The position numbers and the translations under genes are program-made. A stretch of DNA of 64,000 nt from Anderseniella sp039978075 (GTDB taxonomy: Bacteria > Pseudomonadota > Alphaproteobacteria > Rhizobiales > Aestuariivirgaceae): the NCBI GenBank assembly GCA_039978075.1, contig JBDWCA010000002.1, forward strand, positions 806,001 through 870,000, in the 5' to 3' direction. Positions 17,234 to 26,195 of this stretch are shown here, piece by piece (within the stretch, counting starts at the first letter, position 1; every line of letters starts with the position of its first letter). Under the pieces are notes generated by a model. It did not search any database, was not told the DNA's origin, and saw only the letters and a list, made by a program, of their open reading frames with translations.

Positions 17234-18220
17234 GTGACAGAACCTTCGATGCTCGACATAACCACCGTGATTTCGGTTGAAGACGCGGTGCTGCCGTTTG
17301 ATATCAAGCCGCTTGGCGTGCGCGGGCGTGTGGTGCGCCTTGGCGGCATTCTGGACGACATCCTGAACCGTCATGACTATCCGATGCCTGCCTCTGCTGT
17401 TCTGGTGGAAGCCGTGGCGCTGGTGGCCATGTTCGGTGCCATGCTGAAGTTTGACGGCAAGTTCATCCTGCAGACATCAACCGACGGACCGGTGTCCATG
17501 CTGGTTGCGGATTTTGTCTCGCCTGACCAGGTCAGGGGTTACGCGCGGGTCGATACTGATGCGCTGGCCCGTCTGGAGGCATCAGGTGCCGTTACTGCCC
17601 AGTCAGTGATCGGAAACGGACATCTCGCCATGACGGTTGACCAGGGTGAGGACATGGAGCGGTACCAGGGCATTGTCGGGCTCGACAATGCCACGCTGGT
17701 TGATGCGGCGCATGATTATTTCCGCCAGTCCGAACAGATACCGACCCTGTTGCGCCTGGCGTCCGGCCCGCTGGTCGGCCGTGCGGGACAAGGCGACAAA
17801 TGGCGCGCCGGCGCCATCATGATCCAGCATCTGCCGGAAGACGGCGGCGTCAGCCCGATGCAGGTCTATTCCGGTGATGATCCGTCAGGCAATGATGAGC
17901 CGGAGGTCGATGAAGACGACAACTGGCGCAAGGCAAAACTGTTGCTGGAAACCGTCGAGGATCATGAACTGATCGATCCGCTGCTGTCATCCGAACGCGT
18001 GCTGTACCGGTTGTTCCATGAAGACGGTGTCACCGTCTATCCGGAACTGAAGCTGAAACGCTATTGTTCCTGTTCGGCAGACCGGCTGAAAGGCATCCTT
18101 GCCAACATGCCCGATGACGACAAGGCGCACATGGCCGAAGATGGCAAAATAGATGTGAAATGCGAATTCTGTTCGGCGAGTTACCGCTTTGCAGCAGATG
18201 AGATTCTGAATGCGGAGTAA
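17234..18220 (+). CDS. hslO: Redox-regulated chaperone Hsp33
   Basis: From the GTG at 17234 the protein has 328 residues. The N-terminal domain (LGVRGRVVRLGGILDDIL) and the C-terminal redox switch with CSCS (near residue 274) and CEFC (near residue 308), the CXC and CXXC zinc ligands, identify Hsp33. Oxidation releases zinc and activates holdase activity. It starts 22 bases after argF, probably in the same transcript. An ATG at 17249 is an alternative start, and a start inside argF is rejected. Confidence 0.93.
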   Translation: MTEPSMLDITTVISVEDAVLPFDIKPLGVRGRVVRLGGILDDILNRHDYPMPASAVLVEAVALVAMFGAMLKFDGKFILQTSTDGPVSMLVADFVSPDQVRGYARVDTDALARLEASGAVTAQSVIGNGHLAMTVDQGEDMERYQGIVGLDNATLVDAAHDYFRQSEQIPTLLRLASGPLVGRAGQGDKWRAGAIMIQHLPEDGGVSPMQVYSGDDPSGNDEPEVDEDDNWRKAKLLLETVEDHELIDPLLSSERVLYRLFHEDGVTVYPELKLKRYCSCSADRLKGILANMPDDDKAHMAEDGKIDVKCEFCSASYRFAADEILNAE

Positions 18221-18475
18221 CTCACGGTCGGTAGCGAGATGCCGAATGGATTTCGCGAGAACTCATGAGGTCATCCCGGCGAAGTTGGGTGGATAGTGAT
18301 ATTCAAAATAACGCGATGCATTGACCACAGGTTCGCCGTTTGTGGTTTGAGCCTATAAAACTCACGAACCTTACAACGGCTGCTTCGAGCCCAACTGCAG
18401 CATGTCGCAGTCTGTTGCAATGTCTGCAATTCGCAAACTTGTCTGGTCTTTCTTGAGCTCAAGCCGGACTGGAAC

Positions 18476-19579
18476 TTAAAATTCGACAACCGGGGGACCA
18501 AATGCCGCTTCATCAGGAATGACGCCAAGCCCGGGGCCCTTGGGCAGATCGATGTGTCCATCTTTGGTCTCTATGCAAACTTCGGGGCTATAGTGGCCAT
18601 CGATATAGGGCGCGGCCAGCCAGACGCCTTCCAACAAATCGGGGCGCACCGTTGCCCCTAAGTGCGTACAGGCCGCCGCGAGAATATCGCCTCCCCACGC
18701 GTCGTCACATGTGTGTGGCAAATTCCTCGCGGCGCAGATGTCACGCACCGTTGTCATCGGTTGCAACCCGCCCAGCCTTGTGAGTTTAAGCCCAAACCCA
18801 TCTACAAACCCGGATCCAGCAGCGTTGATGACCGTGCTTACGTCATGGGAACTCTCATCCATGTAAAGTGGATGGTGCAGCATCGACCGCACCTGACGCA
18901 TTTCTTCATTCGTACTGCATGGTTGTTCCATAACAAGCGGGATGTCACGGCATGCAAGGCTGATGTGTATGGCATCGCGTGTGGTCCATCCTCTGTTGGC
19001 ATCAATGGCAAGACGGACGCCACTGCCCCTGATGGCTTCCCAGACCTTGTGGATGACTTCAACGTCGAGCTCCAGAGGATGCGCGCCGACTTTCAGTTGC
19101 AGCCGCGGGTAACCTTCTGCACGCTTCTCGGCAGCTATCCGCGCTGCATCATCAGGCGTTTCAATCCCGATCGCGTAGTAAGAAGGGACGCGATCACTCA
19201 CAGCGCCTCCCAACAGATCCGCGATGCGCAGCCCAAGTGACTTGCCCAGTGCATCATGCACAGCAATGTCTACGGCAGCTTTGGCGTAGCTGTGACCATT
19301 CTGCAGTTGATCCATTCGTCGATGTACACTAAGCGGCAAAACCTCCGTTCCGATCAAACCTGGAGCTATGCCGGAAAGTGCTGCGCGCGCTCCTTCAGCG
19401 TGAGCTTCGGCATAGATCGGTCCAAGTGGGCACGTTTCACCCCAGCCGACGATGCCTGTGTCCGTGGTGAGTTTTACAAGCGTTGTGTCCAATGCCGATA
19501 TTTCACCATAGGACATCGTATACGGGCCGTTTTTAACCGGCAGATCATATTGGTAGATGTGCAACTGAGCGATTTTCAT
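18476..19579 (-). CDS. Mandelate racemase/muconate-lactonizing family enzyme (possible cis-3-hydroxyproline dehydratase)
   Basis: This 367-residue enolase-superfamily protein has an N-terminal capping domain and a TIM barrel. Putative acid/base Lys163 (in LQLKVG) and Lys265 (in GLKLTRLGG) face the active site, and Asp193, Glu218 and Asp241 bind Mg2+. The two-lysine muconate-lactonizing-subgroup pattern is found in cis-3-hydroxy-L-proline dehydratases and dipeptide epimerases, so these are the best guesses. The exact substrate is uncertain. The gene overlaps the upstream dehydrogenase gene by 4 bases, so the two form an operon inserted between hslO and argE/apaG. Confidence 0.8.
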   Translation of the reverse strand: MKIAQLHIYQYDLPVKNGPYTMSYGEISALDTTLVKLTTDTGIVGWGETCPLGPIYAEAHAEGARAALSGIAPGLIGTEVLPLSVHRRMDQLQNGHSYAKAAVDIAVHDALGKSLGLRIADLLGGAVSDRVPSYYAIGIETPDDAARIAAEKRAEGYPRLQLKVGAHPLELDVEVIHKVWEAIRGSGVRLAIDANRGWTTRDAIHISLACRDIPLVMEQPCSTNEEMRQVRSMLHHPLYMDESSHDVSTVINAAGSGFVDGFGLKLTRLGGLQPMTTVRDICAARNLPHTCDDAWGGDILAAACTHLGATVRPDLLEGVWLAAPYIDGHYSPEVCIETKDGHIDLPKGPGLGVIPDEAAFGPPVVEF

Positions 19580-20673
19580 GATGCAATCCCCGGTGGGATC
19601 AGGACCAGTTTCCCGGTATGTTTCTTAGCCAGGAAATCCTCTTGTGCCTGAGCGATGTTGCGCAGCGGATAGGTTTTGGCAACAACGGGATGAATTTCAC
19701 CAGCTTCGATGTAGTTGATCAAATTGGCAAATACTTCATCTTCCTGAAAGGTGCATCCCATGAGCGTTAGATCTTTGAGATAAAGCGTACGCACATCGAT
19801 CTGAGCGATTGGTCCGGCAATGGCGCCAGCCGTTGCGTAACGCCCACCGCGTCGCAATACATCGAGAAAGGCGGGCCATTGTTCCCCTGCGACCAGATCA
19901 ATCACCACATCGATCGAGCCCGTACCCAGTTCTGCCACCAGATCGGCATTCCTGTCGAGAACCTGATCTGCACCAAGAGCCTTCACTTGTGTTGCTTTAG
20001 CCGCTGATGAAAGCGCAATCACCTGTGACCCGCGTCGCTTGGCGAGCTGTACAGCGGCGGATCCGACACCTCCTGACGCGCCTGATATCAAGACCCGTTC
20101 CGCACCAACGCCCGCGCGATGTAACATGTTCTCAGCCGTGGAATACGCGCAAGGAACCGAAGCAAGTTCTGCGTCTGTCCAATCGCAGTCTACACGGTGA
20201 GTTTCGCGTGCCGGTGCCACAACAAACTGGGCGAAGCCGCCGTCACACTCACTGCCAATCGTCCAGCATTCATATGGACGATACTCGACATAGGATCGCA
20301 GCATATTGCGCACCAATATCCGCTCTCCGATACGGTCGTCACTGACACCTTCGCCAACCGCCACGACATAGCCACAAACATCCGCGCCCTGAATGCGCGG
20401 AAAGGTGAGCGGCTTTCCCGACCAGCTGGCGTCGTCGTCGTCGAAACTTTCAAAACCCACAGCCCCGCCGGAATTAGTTGCTTCCTGGACGGCCTTTGAG
20501 TACCAGCCAATACGCGTGTTGATATCGGTATTGTTGACGCCTGCTGCTGCCGTCCGGATCAACACTTCACCGGGCATGGGTTTCGGAACCGGCGTGTCGG
20601 TTCGGTATTGTAATTTTTCCAGACCTCCGTGGTCCGTTAGCACAACCGCGTGCATTGTATTCGGGATTTCCAA
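19576..20673 (-). CDS. Zinc-type alcohol dehydrogenase / quinone-oxidoreductase family protein
   Basis: This 365-residue medium-chain dehydrogenase has a GroES-like N-terminal domain (VPKPMPGEVLIRTAAAGVNN, IQGADVCGYV) and a Rossmann domain with VLISGASGGVGSAAVQLAKR. The catalytic zinc Cys of classic alcohol dehydrogenases is not evident at the usual site, where NNTD occurs as in NADPH:quinone oxidoreductases. It probably reduces or oxidises a carbonyl in a small catabolic pathway with the enolase-superfamily enzyme, with which it overlaps by 4 bases. The substrate is unknown. Confidence 0.82.
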   Translation of the reverse strand: MEIPNTMHAVVLTDHGGLEKLQYRTDTPVPKPMPGEVLIRTAAAGVNNTDINTRIGWYSKAVQEATNSGGAVGFESFDDDDASWSGKPLTFPRIQGADVCGYVVAVGEGVSDDRIGERILVRNMLRSYVEYRPYECWTIGSECDGGFAQFVVAPARETHRVDCDWTDAELASVPCAYSTAENMLHRAGVGAERVLISGASGGVGSAAVQLAKRRGSQVIALSSAAKATQVKALGADQVLDRNADLVAELGTGSIDVVIDLVAGEQWPAFLDVLRRGGRYATAGAIAGPIAQIDVRTLYLKDLTLMGCTFQEDEVFANLINYIEAGEIHPVVAKTYPLRNIAQAQEDFLAKKHTGKLVLIPPGIAS

Positions 20674-20967
20674 TGTTTATCTGGCCCTTCCTGCGAACGC
20701 ATACTAAAGATACGAGTGGTTTTTCCTGAGCACTCTACATCAGCAAACTTCAGGGGCATGTCGGTTTGCGACGATTGCGAACCCATCTGCCGTCTTAGTT
20801 CAATGTGCCACTAGTTGTATCGCACGCTCAGGCGATAAGCGTGGAAACCGGAAATTGCTATGATGGCGGCGAAGACTGAGGTCCAAAACAGCTTGCTGTG
20901 ACGTTTGCTTGAGTGTCTCGATGACAGCCTGCGCTGTCATGACGGATATAGAGCCATCTGACCTCTC

Positions 20968-22131
20968 TCAAGGCGCACTGAGTTCATCACCCAGGTGGTT
21001 GAGAAACCGGTCGCATTCCACAAGCTGGCTTGCGGCGATGAACTCGTCCGGCTTGTGCGCCTGGTCAATCGATCCCGGTCCGCAGATTACCGTTGACATG
21101 CCTGCTGCCTGGAAGTGACCGGCTTCGGTTCCGTAGGACACGACACCGGTGCGGTTCGAGCCGGTCAGCCGCATGGCGAGCGACTTGGCCTCGCCATCCG
21201 GTTCCGGTTCCAGCCCGGGTACATTGACGTAATTGTCGGTTTCGATCCCGGCATCCGGATAGGTCGCTCGGATCACTTTATTGCGGGCCTGCACGAAGCG
21301 CGCCACCCGGTCGCGAATTTCACTGGTGTCCTGATCCGGCAGCAAGCGCGCCTCCCAGGAAATTGTCGCCAGGTTGGGCACGATGTTCACTGTCGTGCCG
21401 GAGTGCACGGCACCCACGTGCACGGTTGTGAAGGCCGGGTCGAACGGGCAGTCCCTGTTTTCCTTGTCGCGCATTTCCTGAGCAATGGTATTGATCTCGG
21501 TGATCAGCAGGTTGGCTTCATTCAGTGCACTCCATCCCAGCGCCGGTTTGCTGGAGTGGGCTTCAACACCGGTGATCGTGGTCACAAACGCCTGGCACGC
21601 CTTCTGGCCTGTCATCACGTCCATCATGGTCGGCTCACCGACAACACAAACCGATGGTGTCGGCATGTCATGGCCAAACCGCTCAACGGCAGGGATCACC
21701 CCTTCACAGCTCACTTCTTCATCACATGAAAACACCAGATGAACCGGGCGGTTCAAATTGCGCGACTTCAACTGCGGAACGGCCGCCAGACAGCACGCCA
21801 GAAAGCCTTTCATGTCGCAGGTGCCCCGGCCGAACAGGTCGCCATCGACATCCGTCATGGTGAACGGATCGCTCGCCCAGGTCTGGCCGGTTACCGGAAC
21901 CGTGTCCGTGTGGCCGGACAGGACCACACCGCCATCAACGGCAGGGCCGATGCTGGCCACAAGATTGGTCTTGCCGGGCGCGTAGTCCGCCCGGGCCGTC
22001 TCGATTCCCTGATCGCGCAGAAACGCTTCCGCAAATTCAATCAACGGAAAATTGGAATTGCACGACGTGGTGTCAAAACTGATCAGATGCCCCAGCATTT
22101 CTGCTGATGACATGGGGGGCTGGCTGCTCAA
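20968..22131 (-). CDS. argE: Acetylornithine deacetylase ArgE (M20 family)
   Basis: The 387-residue M20 metallohydrolase has SGHTDTVPVTG (first His ligand), RGTCDMKG (bridging Asp), CDEEVSCEG (catalytic Glu pair) and the lid dimerisation domain (about 180-290). The C-terminal SYGTEAGHFQ supplies a further metal ligand and HKPDE follows near the end. It removes acetate from N-acetylornithine. The proposed start is a TTG with GGAG 10 bases upstream. An ATG six codons later (22113) is also plausible. It lies downstream of apaG on the same strand, 30 bases away, suggesting co-transcription. Confidence 0.85.
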   Translation of the reverse strand: MSSQPPMSSAEMLGHLISFDTTSCNSNFPLIEFAEAFLRDQGIETARADYAPGKTNLVASIGPAVDGGVVLSGHTDTVPVTGQTWASDPFTMTDVDGDLFGRGTCDMKGFLACCLAAVPQLKSRNLNRPVHLVFSCDEEVSCEGVIPAVERFGHDMPTPSVCVVGEPTMMDVMTGQKACQAFVTTITGVEAHSSKPALGWSALNEANLLITEINTIAQEMRDKENRDCPFDPAFTTVHVGAVHSGTTVNIVPNLATISWEARLLPDQDTSEIRDRVARFVQARNKVIRATYPDAGIETDNYVNVPGLEPEPDGEAKSLAMRLTGSNRTGVVSYGTEAGHFQAAGMSTVICGPGSIDQAHKPDEFIAASQLVECDRFLNHLGDELSAP

Positions 22132-22161
22132 GGTTGATGGTCTCCAAATTTTCCGGGCACG

Positions 22162-22560
22162 TCAGTTGATGGTAAGTTCGGCATCCGGGGAGTCCAGCGA
22201 AAACGCCGGGACTTCAACCTGCAGCATCTCGCCGTTGGCGCCTTCCATCGTGTAGAAGCCAGCCATGAACCCACTTGGTGTGGCGAGCGGGCAGCCGGAG
22301 GTGTACTCAAACCGCTCGCCGGGGCCGAGTGTCGGTTGCTTGCCGATGACGCCTTCGCCGTCTACATCCTGGCGCTGGCCATTTGCATCAATGATTTCCC
22401 AGTGGCGTGTGCGCAGGGTAACGGTTTTGTCGCCCTTGTTCTCAATGGATATCGTATAGGCCCAGACATAGTAGTTTTCATCCGGGTCGGAGCGGTCGTC
22501 CAGGTACTGCGGCAGGACCGATACTTCTATGTCGTGTGTAACTGCCTGATACATGTCCAT
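22162..22560 (-). CDS. apaG: ApaG-domain protein
   Basis: This 132-residue protein matches ApaG over its whole length, with YVWAYTISIENKGDKTVTL, HWEIIDANG, VIGKQPTLGPGERFEYTSG and GFMAGFYTM. It has a fibronectin-III-like beta sandwich. Despite an old link to Co2+/Mg2+ resistance, its biochemical role is not settled. Its position between hslO and dcd is conserved in alphaproteobacteria. Confidence 0.93.
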   Translation of the reverse strand: MDMYQAVTHDIEVSVLPQYLDDRSDPDENYYVWAYTISIENKGDKTVTLRTRHWEIIDANGQRQDVDGEGVIGKQPTLGPGERFEYTSGCPLATPSGFMAGFYTMEGANGEMLQVEVPAFSLDSPDAELTIN

Positions 22561-22748
22561 GATTCGCTTTGCCGATGGTTTGCTTAAGTGCCTTTGGCGA
22601 TACGATGAAAGTTTGAATTAAACGCCTGCCCGCGTCCTTTTATCCACGAAAATCAACCCGCATACGGTTCATAAGTGATCGTAACAGCCGACACCGAATG
22701 GCTGATATGCTAATTCTGCTATCTGGAACGCATCAGAAAGCAATATAG

Positions 22749-23849
22749 ATGACCACTCAAGCTGCAAATGGCATTGCGCCTGCCCATATCATTCGCCAGA
22801 TGGTCGAGACGGGCCATATTATTGCTGAAAGTCAACTGGATGTGGATCAGGTGCAGCCGGCCAGCCTGGATTTGCGGCTGGGAGAGGTGGCCTGGCGGGT
22901 CCGTGCGTCGTTCATGCCCGGCCCGCGCCACACGGTAGCAGACCGGCTCGAACAGCTTTCCCTGCACAAGATTGATCTGACGGATGGTGCGGTACTGGAA
23001 GTAGGCTGTGTGTATATCGTACCCCTGCTGGAATCGCTGGCACTTGATGACACCATGTCGGCAGCGGCCAATCCCAAGAGTTCAACCGGCAGGCTGGATA
23101 TTTTTACCCGGGTTATCGCCGACAAGGCGGCCGAGTTTGATACGGTACCGGCCGGGTACAACGGCCCGCTTTATGCTGAAATATCGCCGCGGACCTTCCC
23201 GATCCTGGCCAGAACCGGTTCGCGCCTGTCACAAATTCGTTTTCGCTCAGGTAACGTGTCGCCCAGTGACGATCTGATCCATCAATTGCACAATGAAAAG
23301 CCGTTGGTCACCTCGGGAGACGTGTCCATAGACAACGGCATAGCGTTAAGTGTCGACCTGTCGAGTTTCGATGACAATCAGCCGGTCGGGTTCCGCGCCA
23401 AGCGCCATTCCGGGCTGGTAGATGTGGACCGCAAGGCAGGCCTGGAGGTTCTCGATTACTGGGACCCGATCTGGCAGCGCGGCTCGCTGATCCTCGACCC
23501 GGACCAGTTCTACATTCTGGCGTCCAAGGAAGCCGTTCGAGTGCCGCCGACCCATGCGGCTGAAATGGTGCCGTTCAACCCGCTCGTTGGAGAGTTCCGC
23601 GTGCACTATGCCGGTTTCTTTGACCCCGGCTTCGGTGATGTATCGGGCGACGGCGAAGGCTCGCGCGCCGTCCTGGAAGTGCGCAGCCACGAAGTGCCGT
23701 TCATCCTCGAAGACGGCCAGATCATCGGCCGGCTGGTATACGAACCCCTGAGCGAGTCACCAGAAACCGTTTACGGTCAGGGCATCGGGTCGAACTACCA
23801 GAAGCAGGGTTTGAAGCTGTCGAAACATTTCAAGGCTTTTGAGGGTTGA
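22749..23849 (+). CDS. dcd: dCTP deaminase (two-domain alphaproteobacterial form)
   Basis: The 366-residue protein has two dUTPase/dCTP-deaminase-like barrels. The first carries NPKSSTGRLDIFTRVI, the nucleotide-binding SSxGR motif. The second carries GFRAKRHSGLVDVD and ends with the conserved tail VYGQGIGSNYQKQG. It deaminates dCTP to dUTP for dTTP synthesis. Its last 57 codons (23675-23845) occur again 1.7 kb downstream at 89.5% nucleotide identity, so the present 3' end may have been replaced by recombination. The main frame is intact. Confidence 0.88.
   Translation: MTTQAANGIAPAHIIRQMVETGHIIAESQLDVDQVQPASLDLRLGEVAWRVRASFMPGPRHTVADRLEQLSLHKIDLTDGAVLEVGCVYIVPLLESLALDDTMSAAANPKSSTGRLDIFTRVIADKAAEFDTVPAGYNGPLYAEISPRTFPILARTGSRLSQIRFRSGNVSPSDDLIHQLHNEKPLVTSGDVSIDNGIALSVDLSSFDDNQPVGFRAKRHSGLVDVDRKAGLEVLDYWDPIWQRGSLILDPDQFYILASKEAVRVPPTHAAEMVPFNPLVGEFRVHYAGFFDPGFGDVSGDGEGSRAVLEVRSHEVPFILEDGQIIGRLVYEPLSESPETVYGQGIGSNYQKQGLKLSKHFKAFEG
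23675..23845 (+). repeat. Direct repeat copy A: 3' end of dcd
   Basis: This 171-bp segment matches 25414-25584 without gaps, with 18 mismatches (89.5% identity). Nearly all differences are at third codon positions, and only one residue differs (Ser to Pro). The two copies flank the gene at 23984-25402. Confidence 0.95.
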
Positions 23850-23983
23850 GTTTGTTCTGTGACGGGAATGAGTAAAAGTTTCTATTAAGGAATCGATAAT
23901 CTATTTGATGAAAAAAAGTTTTTGGCGCGGTTAAATACTATAACATTGTTTGATCCTGCAAAAAGTTACAAGGCAGTCAAACC

Positions 23984-25402
23984 TTGGAGACTAGAAAATT
24001 TTATAAATTCGCTATTGGGTCATTAGCTGGGTTTTTCCTGGTCGGATTTTACTTTCTTTTTCATTGGCTGGAACCCAAAGACAAGAACCTTCCATTCCCA
24101 AATAGCTATTTATCGCAGAACAAACCGAGTATTTTCTTCGAAGGTTATCCTGACTTGTTTACAAGTGAGTTCTTTTACGACCTTGTGATCGAAGATATTG
24201 CGGAATTCGTCGTAGTTCGTAATACGTGGCGGAGGTCGACGTCATCTGGTCAAATTGTCGGGCCGAAATTTTTTCGGATTGCAAAAGCATCGGGTCGCTC
24301 AGACTGTGCGAAGCCTGGTCAGTCATGGGGAACGGATCTTTGGTCTGTGGGCAGGCGACCATATGACGCCCTGCGCGGCGAATGTGTGTTGATACGGCCG
24401 GTTGACCAAAATCACGCAAGTTTGAAGCTGGTAGAGTATCACGATTTCTGGTCCATCGTAGCCCAGTCAACAGGAGAGCAGATAGCAAGTGCACCCAAGG
24501 CGTATCGTCGCAAAGAGGTTCGAGCACTCTTTGGCGAACGAGCCGGCATTTCAATACAGCCGGGATCCCCGGTCTATAAGGACACCTTTACCGGCGATGA
24601 ACTTATACGTGCAATTGAGACCGGCGGATATTTCACCACGGCGGCGCTGTCAATAATCACGCGACGAGCCCGCATAAGTGTTAACGGCTTGCTGCCAAAT
24701 ATATCGATCCGCGAAACTGTATCTCCAAATGTGCTTGATGCCATGCTCAAACTGGCGTCACCAGGGCAGGACGCAACTCAGCGCATGTTACCCGGATTCT
24801 TGCCGCTGATTCCAGGTGCATCACCAGAGACTGCAGAGCGAATTTTTCCTGTTGTTCTTGAAACCCTCTATACGCCTTTCAAAGCGTCAAACCCGCATGG
24901 ACCCTGGTTCTATGGCAGCAGGTGGAAGAAGCAGATCCGCAAAAAGCGTCCACACCTCGAAGAAGAATTTGTGCGCAATGAGTATGTTCCCTCTTATGCT
25001 TCTATTGTGGCTTTTCGATCTGCGTCAGCATTGGTCCTGCGACTGGGCCAGCCATTTATCGACCACTTCTACGATGAATTCAAAACTGAAATTTTAGGCC
25101 GGAACCTGTCTAACTCCACTCCGAGTTTTAGCACTGCTATCCTAGCGCAGTCTGAGCCCGACATCGTGAGTGTTATTTCGGAAATCCGCAGTCAAAATCC
25201 CACACCAGCTCGCCTTGCTACGATTTGGGCTCTGATCCAGCAAAGTCCGAATTTGCCATCAGAGTTCATTAAGGAACTGAGTGTCGGTTGCAATGGTGAC
25301 CCTGAATTTCTCAACGATCCCTTTGCCAGCAAAAAGTACCTGGAGGGCAAGAAATTCTGCACTCTTTTTTTTGAAGGACCGGGTTCTGGCGTAAGACTCT
25401 GA
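23984..25402 (+). CDS. Hypothetical membrane-anchored protein, foreign-looking
   Basis: This 472-residue protein is not recognised. One N-terminal membrane segment (about residues 7-29, FAIGSLAGFFLVGFYFLFHW) acts as a signal anchor. The large remainder is soluble and probably periplasmic, with four Cys (two near residues 107 and 128, two near the C-terminus) that could form disulfides. The middle (FTGDELIRAIETGGYFTTA, ISIRETVSPNVLDAML) is helical with no catalytic motif that can be named. Base composition is lower in G+C than the neighbours. The gene sits alone between two copies of the dcd 3' end, so it is probably cargo brought in by recombination. The start is a TTG with AAGG about 10 bases upstream. 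Confidence 0.6.
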   Translation: METRKFYKFAIGSLAGFFLVGFYFLFHWLEPKDKNLPFPNSYLSQNKPSIFFEGYPDLFTSEFFYDLVIEDIAEFVVVRNTWRRSTSSGQIVGPKFFRIAKASGRSDCAKPGQSWGTDLWSVGRRPYDALRGECVLIRPVDQNHASLKLVEYHDFWSIVAQSTGEQIASAPKAYRRKEVRALFGERAGISIQPGSPVYKDTFTGDELIRAIETGGYFTTAALSIITRRARISVNGLLPNISIRETVSPNVLDAMLKLASPGQDATQRMLPGFLPLIPGASPETAERIFPVVLETLYTPFKASNPHGPWFYGSRWKKQIRKKRPHLEEEFVRNEYVPSYASIVAFRSASALVLRLGQPFIDHFYDEFKTEILGRNLSNSTPSFSTAILAQSEPDIVSVISEIRSQNPTPARLATIWALIQQSPNLPSEFIKELSVGCNGDPEFLNDPFASKKYLEGKKFCTLFFEGPGSGVRL

Positions 25403-25413
25403 TGGGCGATACC

Positions 25414-25584
25414 GGAAGTCCGCAGCCATGAGGTGCCGTTCATCCTCGAAGACGGCCAGATTATCGGCCGGCTGGTCTATGAACCCCTGAGCGAGCCGCC
25501 CGAGACCGTGTACGGCCAGGGTATCGGTTCGAACTACCAGAAGCAGGGGTTAAAGCTGTCCAAGCATTTCAAGGCTTTTGAGGG
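25414..25584 (+). pseudogene. dcd 3'-end fragment (repeat copy B)
   Basis: This segment encodes the last 57 residues of a dCTP deaminase with one substitution relative to the intact copy. It has no 5' part. One T is missing after the final Gly codon relative to the intact gene, so the frame runs past the normal stop. The synonymous pattern of differences shows that both copies evolved under coding selection in separate genomes before being joined here. Confidence 0.9.
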
Positions 25585-25602
25585 TGAGTTTGGGTTTGTG
25601 TT

Positions 25603-25876
25603 GGTTTATTTCGCTCACGCCAGCAGCCTGACGGCTGCGCTCCGCTGGGGCGCGCTTCGCGCAACGGCCGGTCGGCCTTGCCTCAGCACGACGTGCTTCG
25701 GATTGGAGTTTATCAGTTACGTCATCCCAGCGCAGGCTGGGATCCAACGGAATCGAGAAGTCATGTACCGGTTGAAAGGTGGATTCCAGCCTGCGCTGGA
25801 ATGACAATTGTATGGGGAATTTGTTCGGGGTCGGAGAGCGGCCCGAACGAAGTGAGGAAAGCTGTTCGAGTAATAA
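25603..25876. repeat. Tandem repeat unit 1 (274 bp) with internal hairpin
   Basis: The unit starts at GGTTTATTTCGCTCACG and recurs at 25877, so the period is 274 bases. It contains a GC-rich segment (CTGCGCTCCGCTGGGGCGC) and a long inverted repeat. The short frames through it differ between units and look like chance. Confidence 0.85.
25721..25805. repeat. Long inverted repeat (hairpin) in unit 1
   Basis: Arms at 25721-25746 and 25780-25805 are complementary at 24 of 26 positions around a 33-base loop, beginning GTCATCCCAGCGCAGG. It resembles REP/MITE-type dispersed palindromes of proteobacteria and could also fold in RNA between dcd and lepA. Confidence 0.85.
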
Positions 25877-26150
25877 GGTTTATTTCGCTCACGCAAGCAG
25901 CCTGGCGGCTGCGCTCCGCTGGGGCGCACTTCGTGCGGCGCGCGGTCGCGCTTGCCTCAGCACTTTTCGTGCTTCGGATTGGAGTTCATCAGATACGTCA
26001 TCCCAGCGCAGACTGGGATCCAATGTCATCGAGAAGTTCAGTACCCGTTGAAAGGTGGATTCCAGCCTTCGCTGGAATGACAATTGTATGGGGGATTTGT
26101 TCGGGGTCGGAGAACGGCCCGCCGAAGGCGGACAAGCTGTTCGACCAACA
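25877..26150. repeat. Tandem repeat unit 2
   Basis: This is a second, slightly diverged copy of the 274-bp unit, ending near AAGCTGTTCGACC, about 45 bases before the lepA stop. With unit 1 it fills the dcd-lepA spacer. Confidence 0.85.
25997..26081. repeat. Long inverted repeat (hairpin) in unit 2
   Basis: Arms at 25997-26022 and 26056-26081 form the same imperfect 26-bp stem as in unit 1, with a few more mismatches (for example GCAGACTGG against CCAGCCTTCGC). Confidence 0.8.
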
Positions 26151-26195
26151 AAAAGAGCAAAACGGAGATAAACCGTTCGATCCCAATAAATCCTT

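Noticed and set aside
25603..26150. CRISPR array
   Set aside because: There are only two long units with internal hairpins; no short regular repeats with unique spacers and no cas genes.
23675..26195. Prophage or classical integrative element at dcd
   Set aside because: No integrase, excisionase, tRNA target or phage gene is present; only one cargo gene lies between the repeats.
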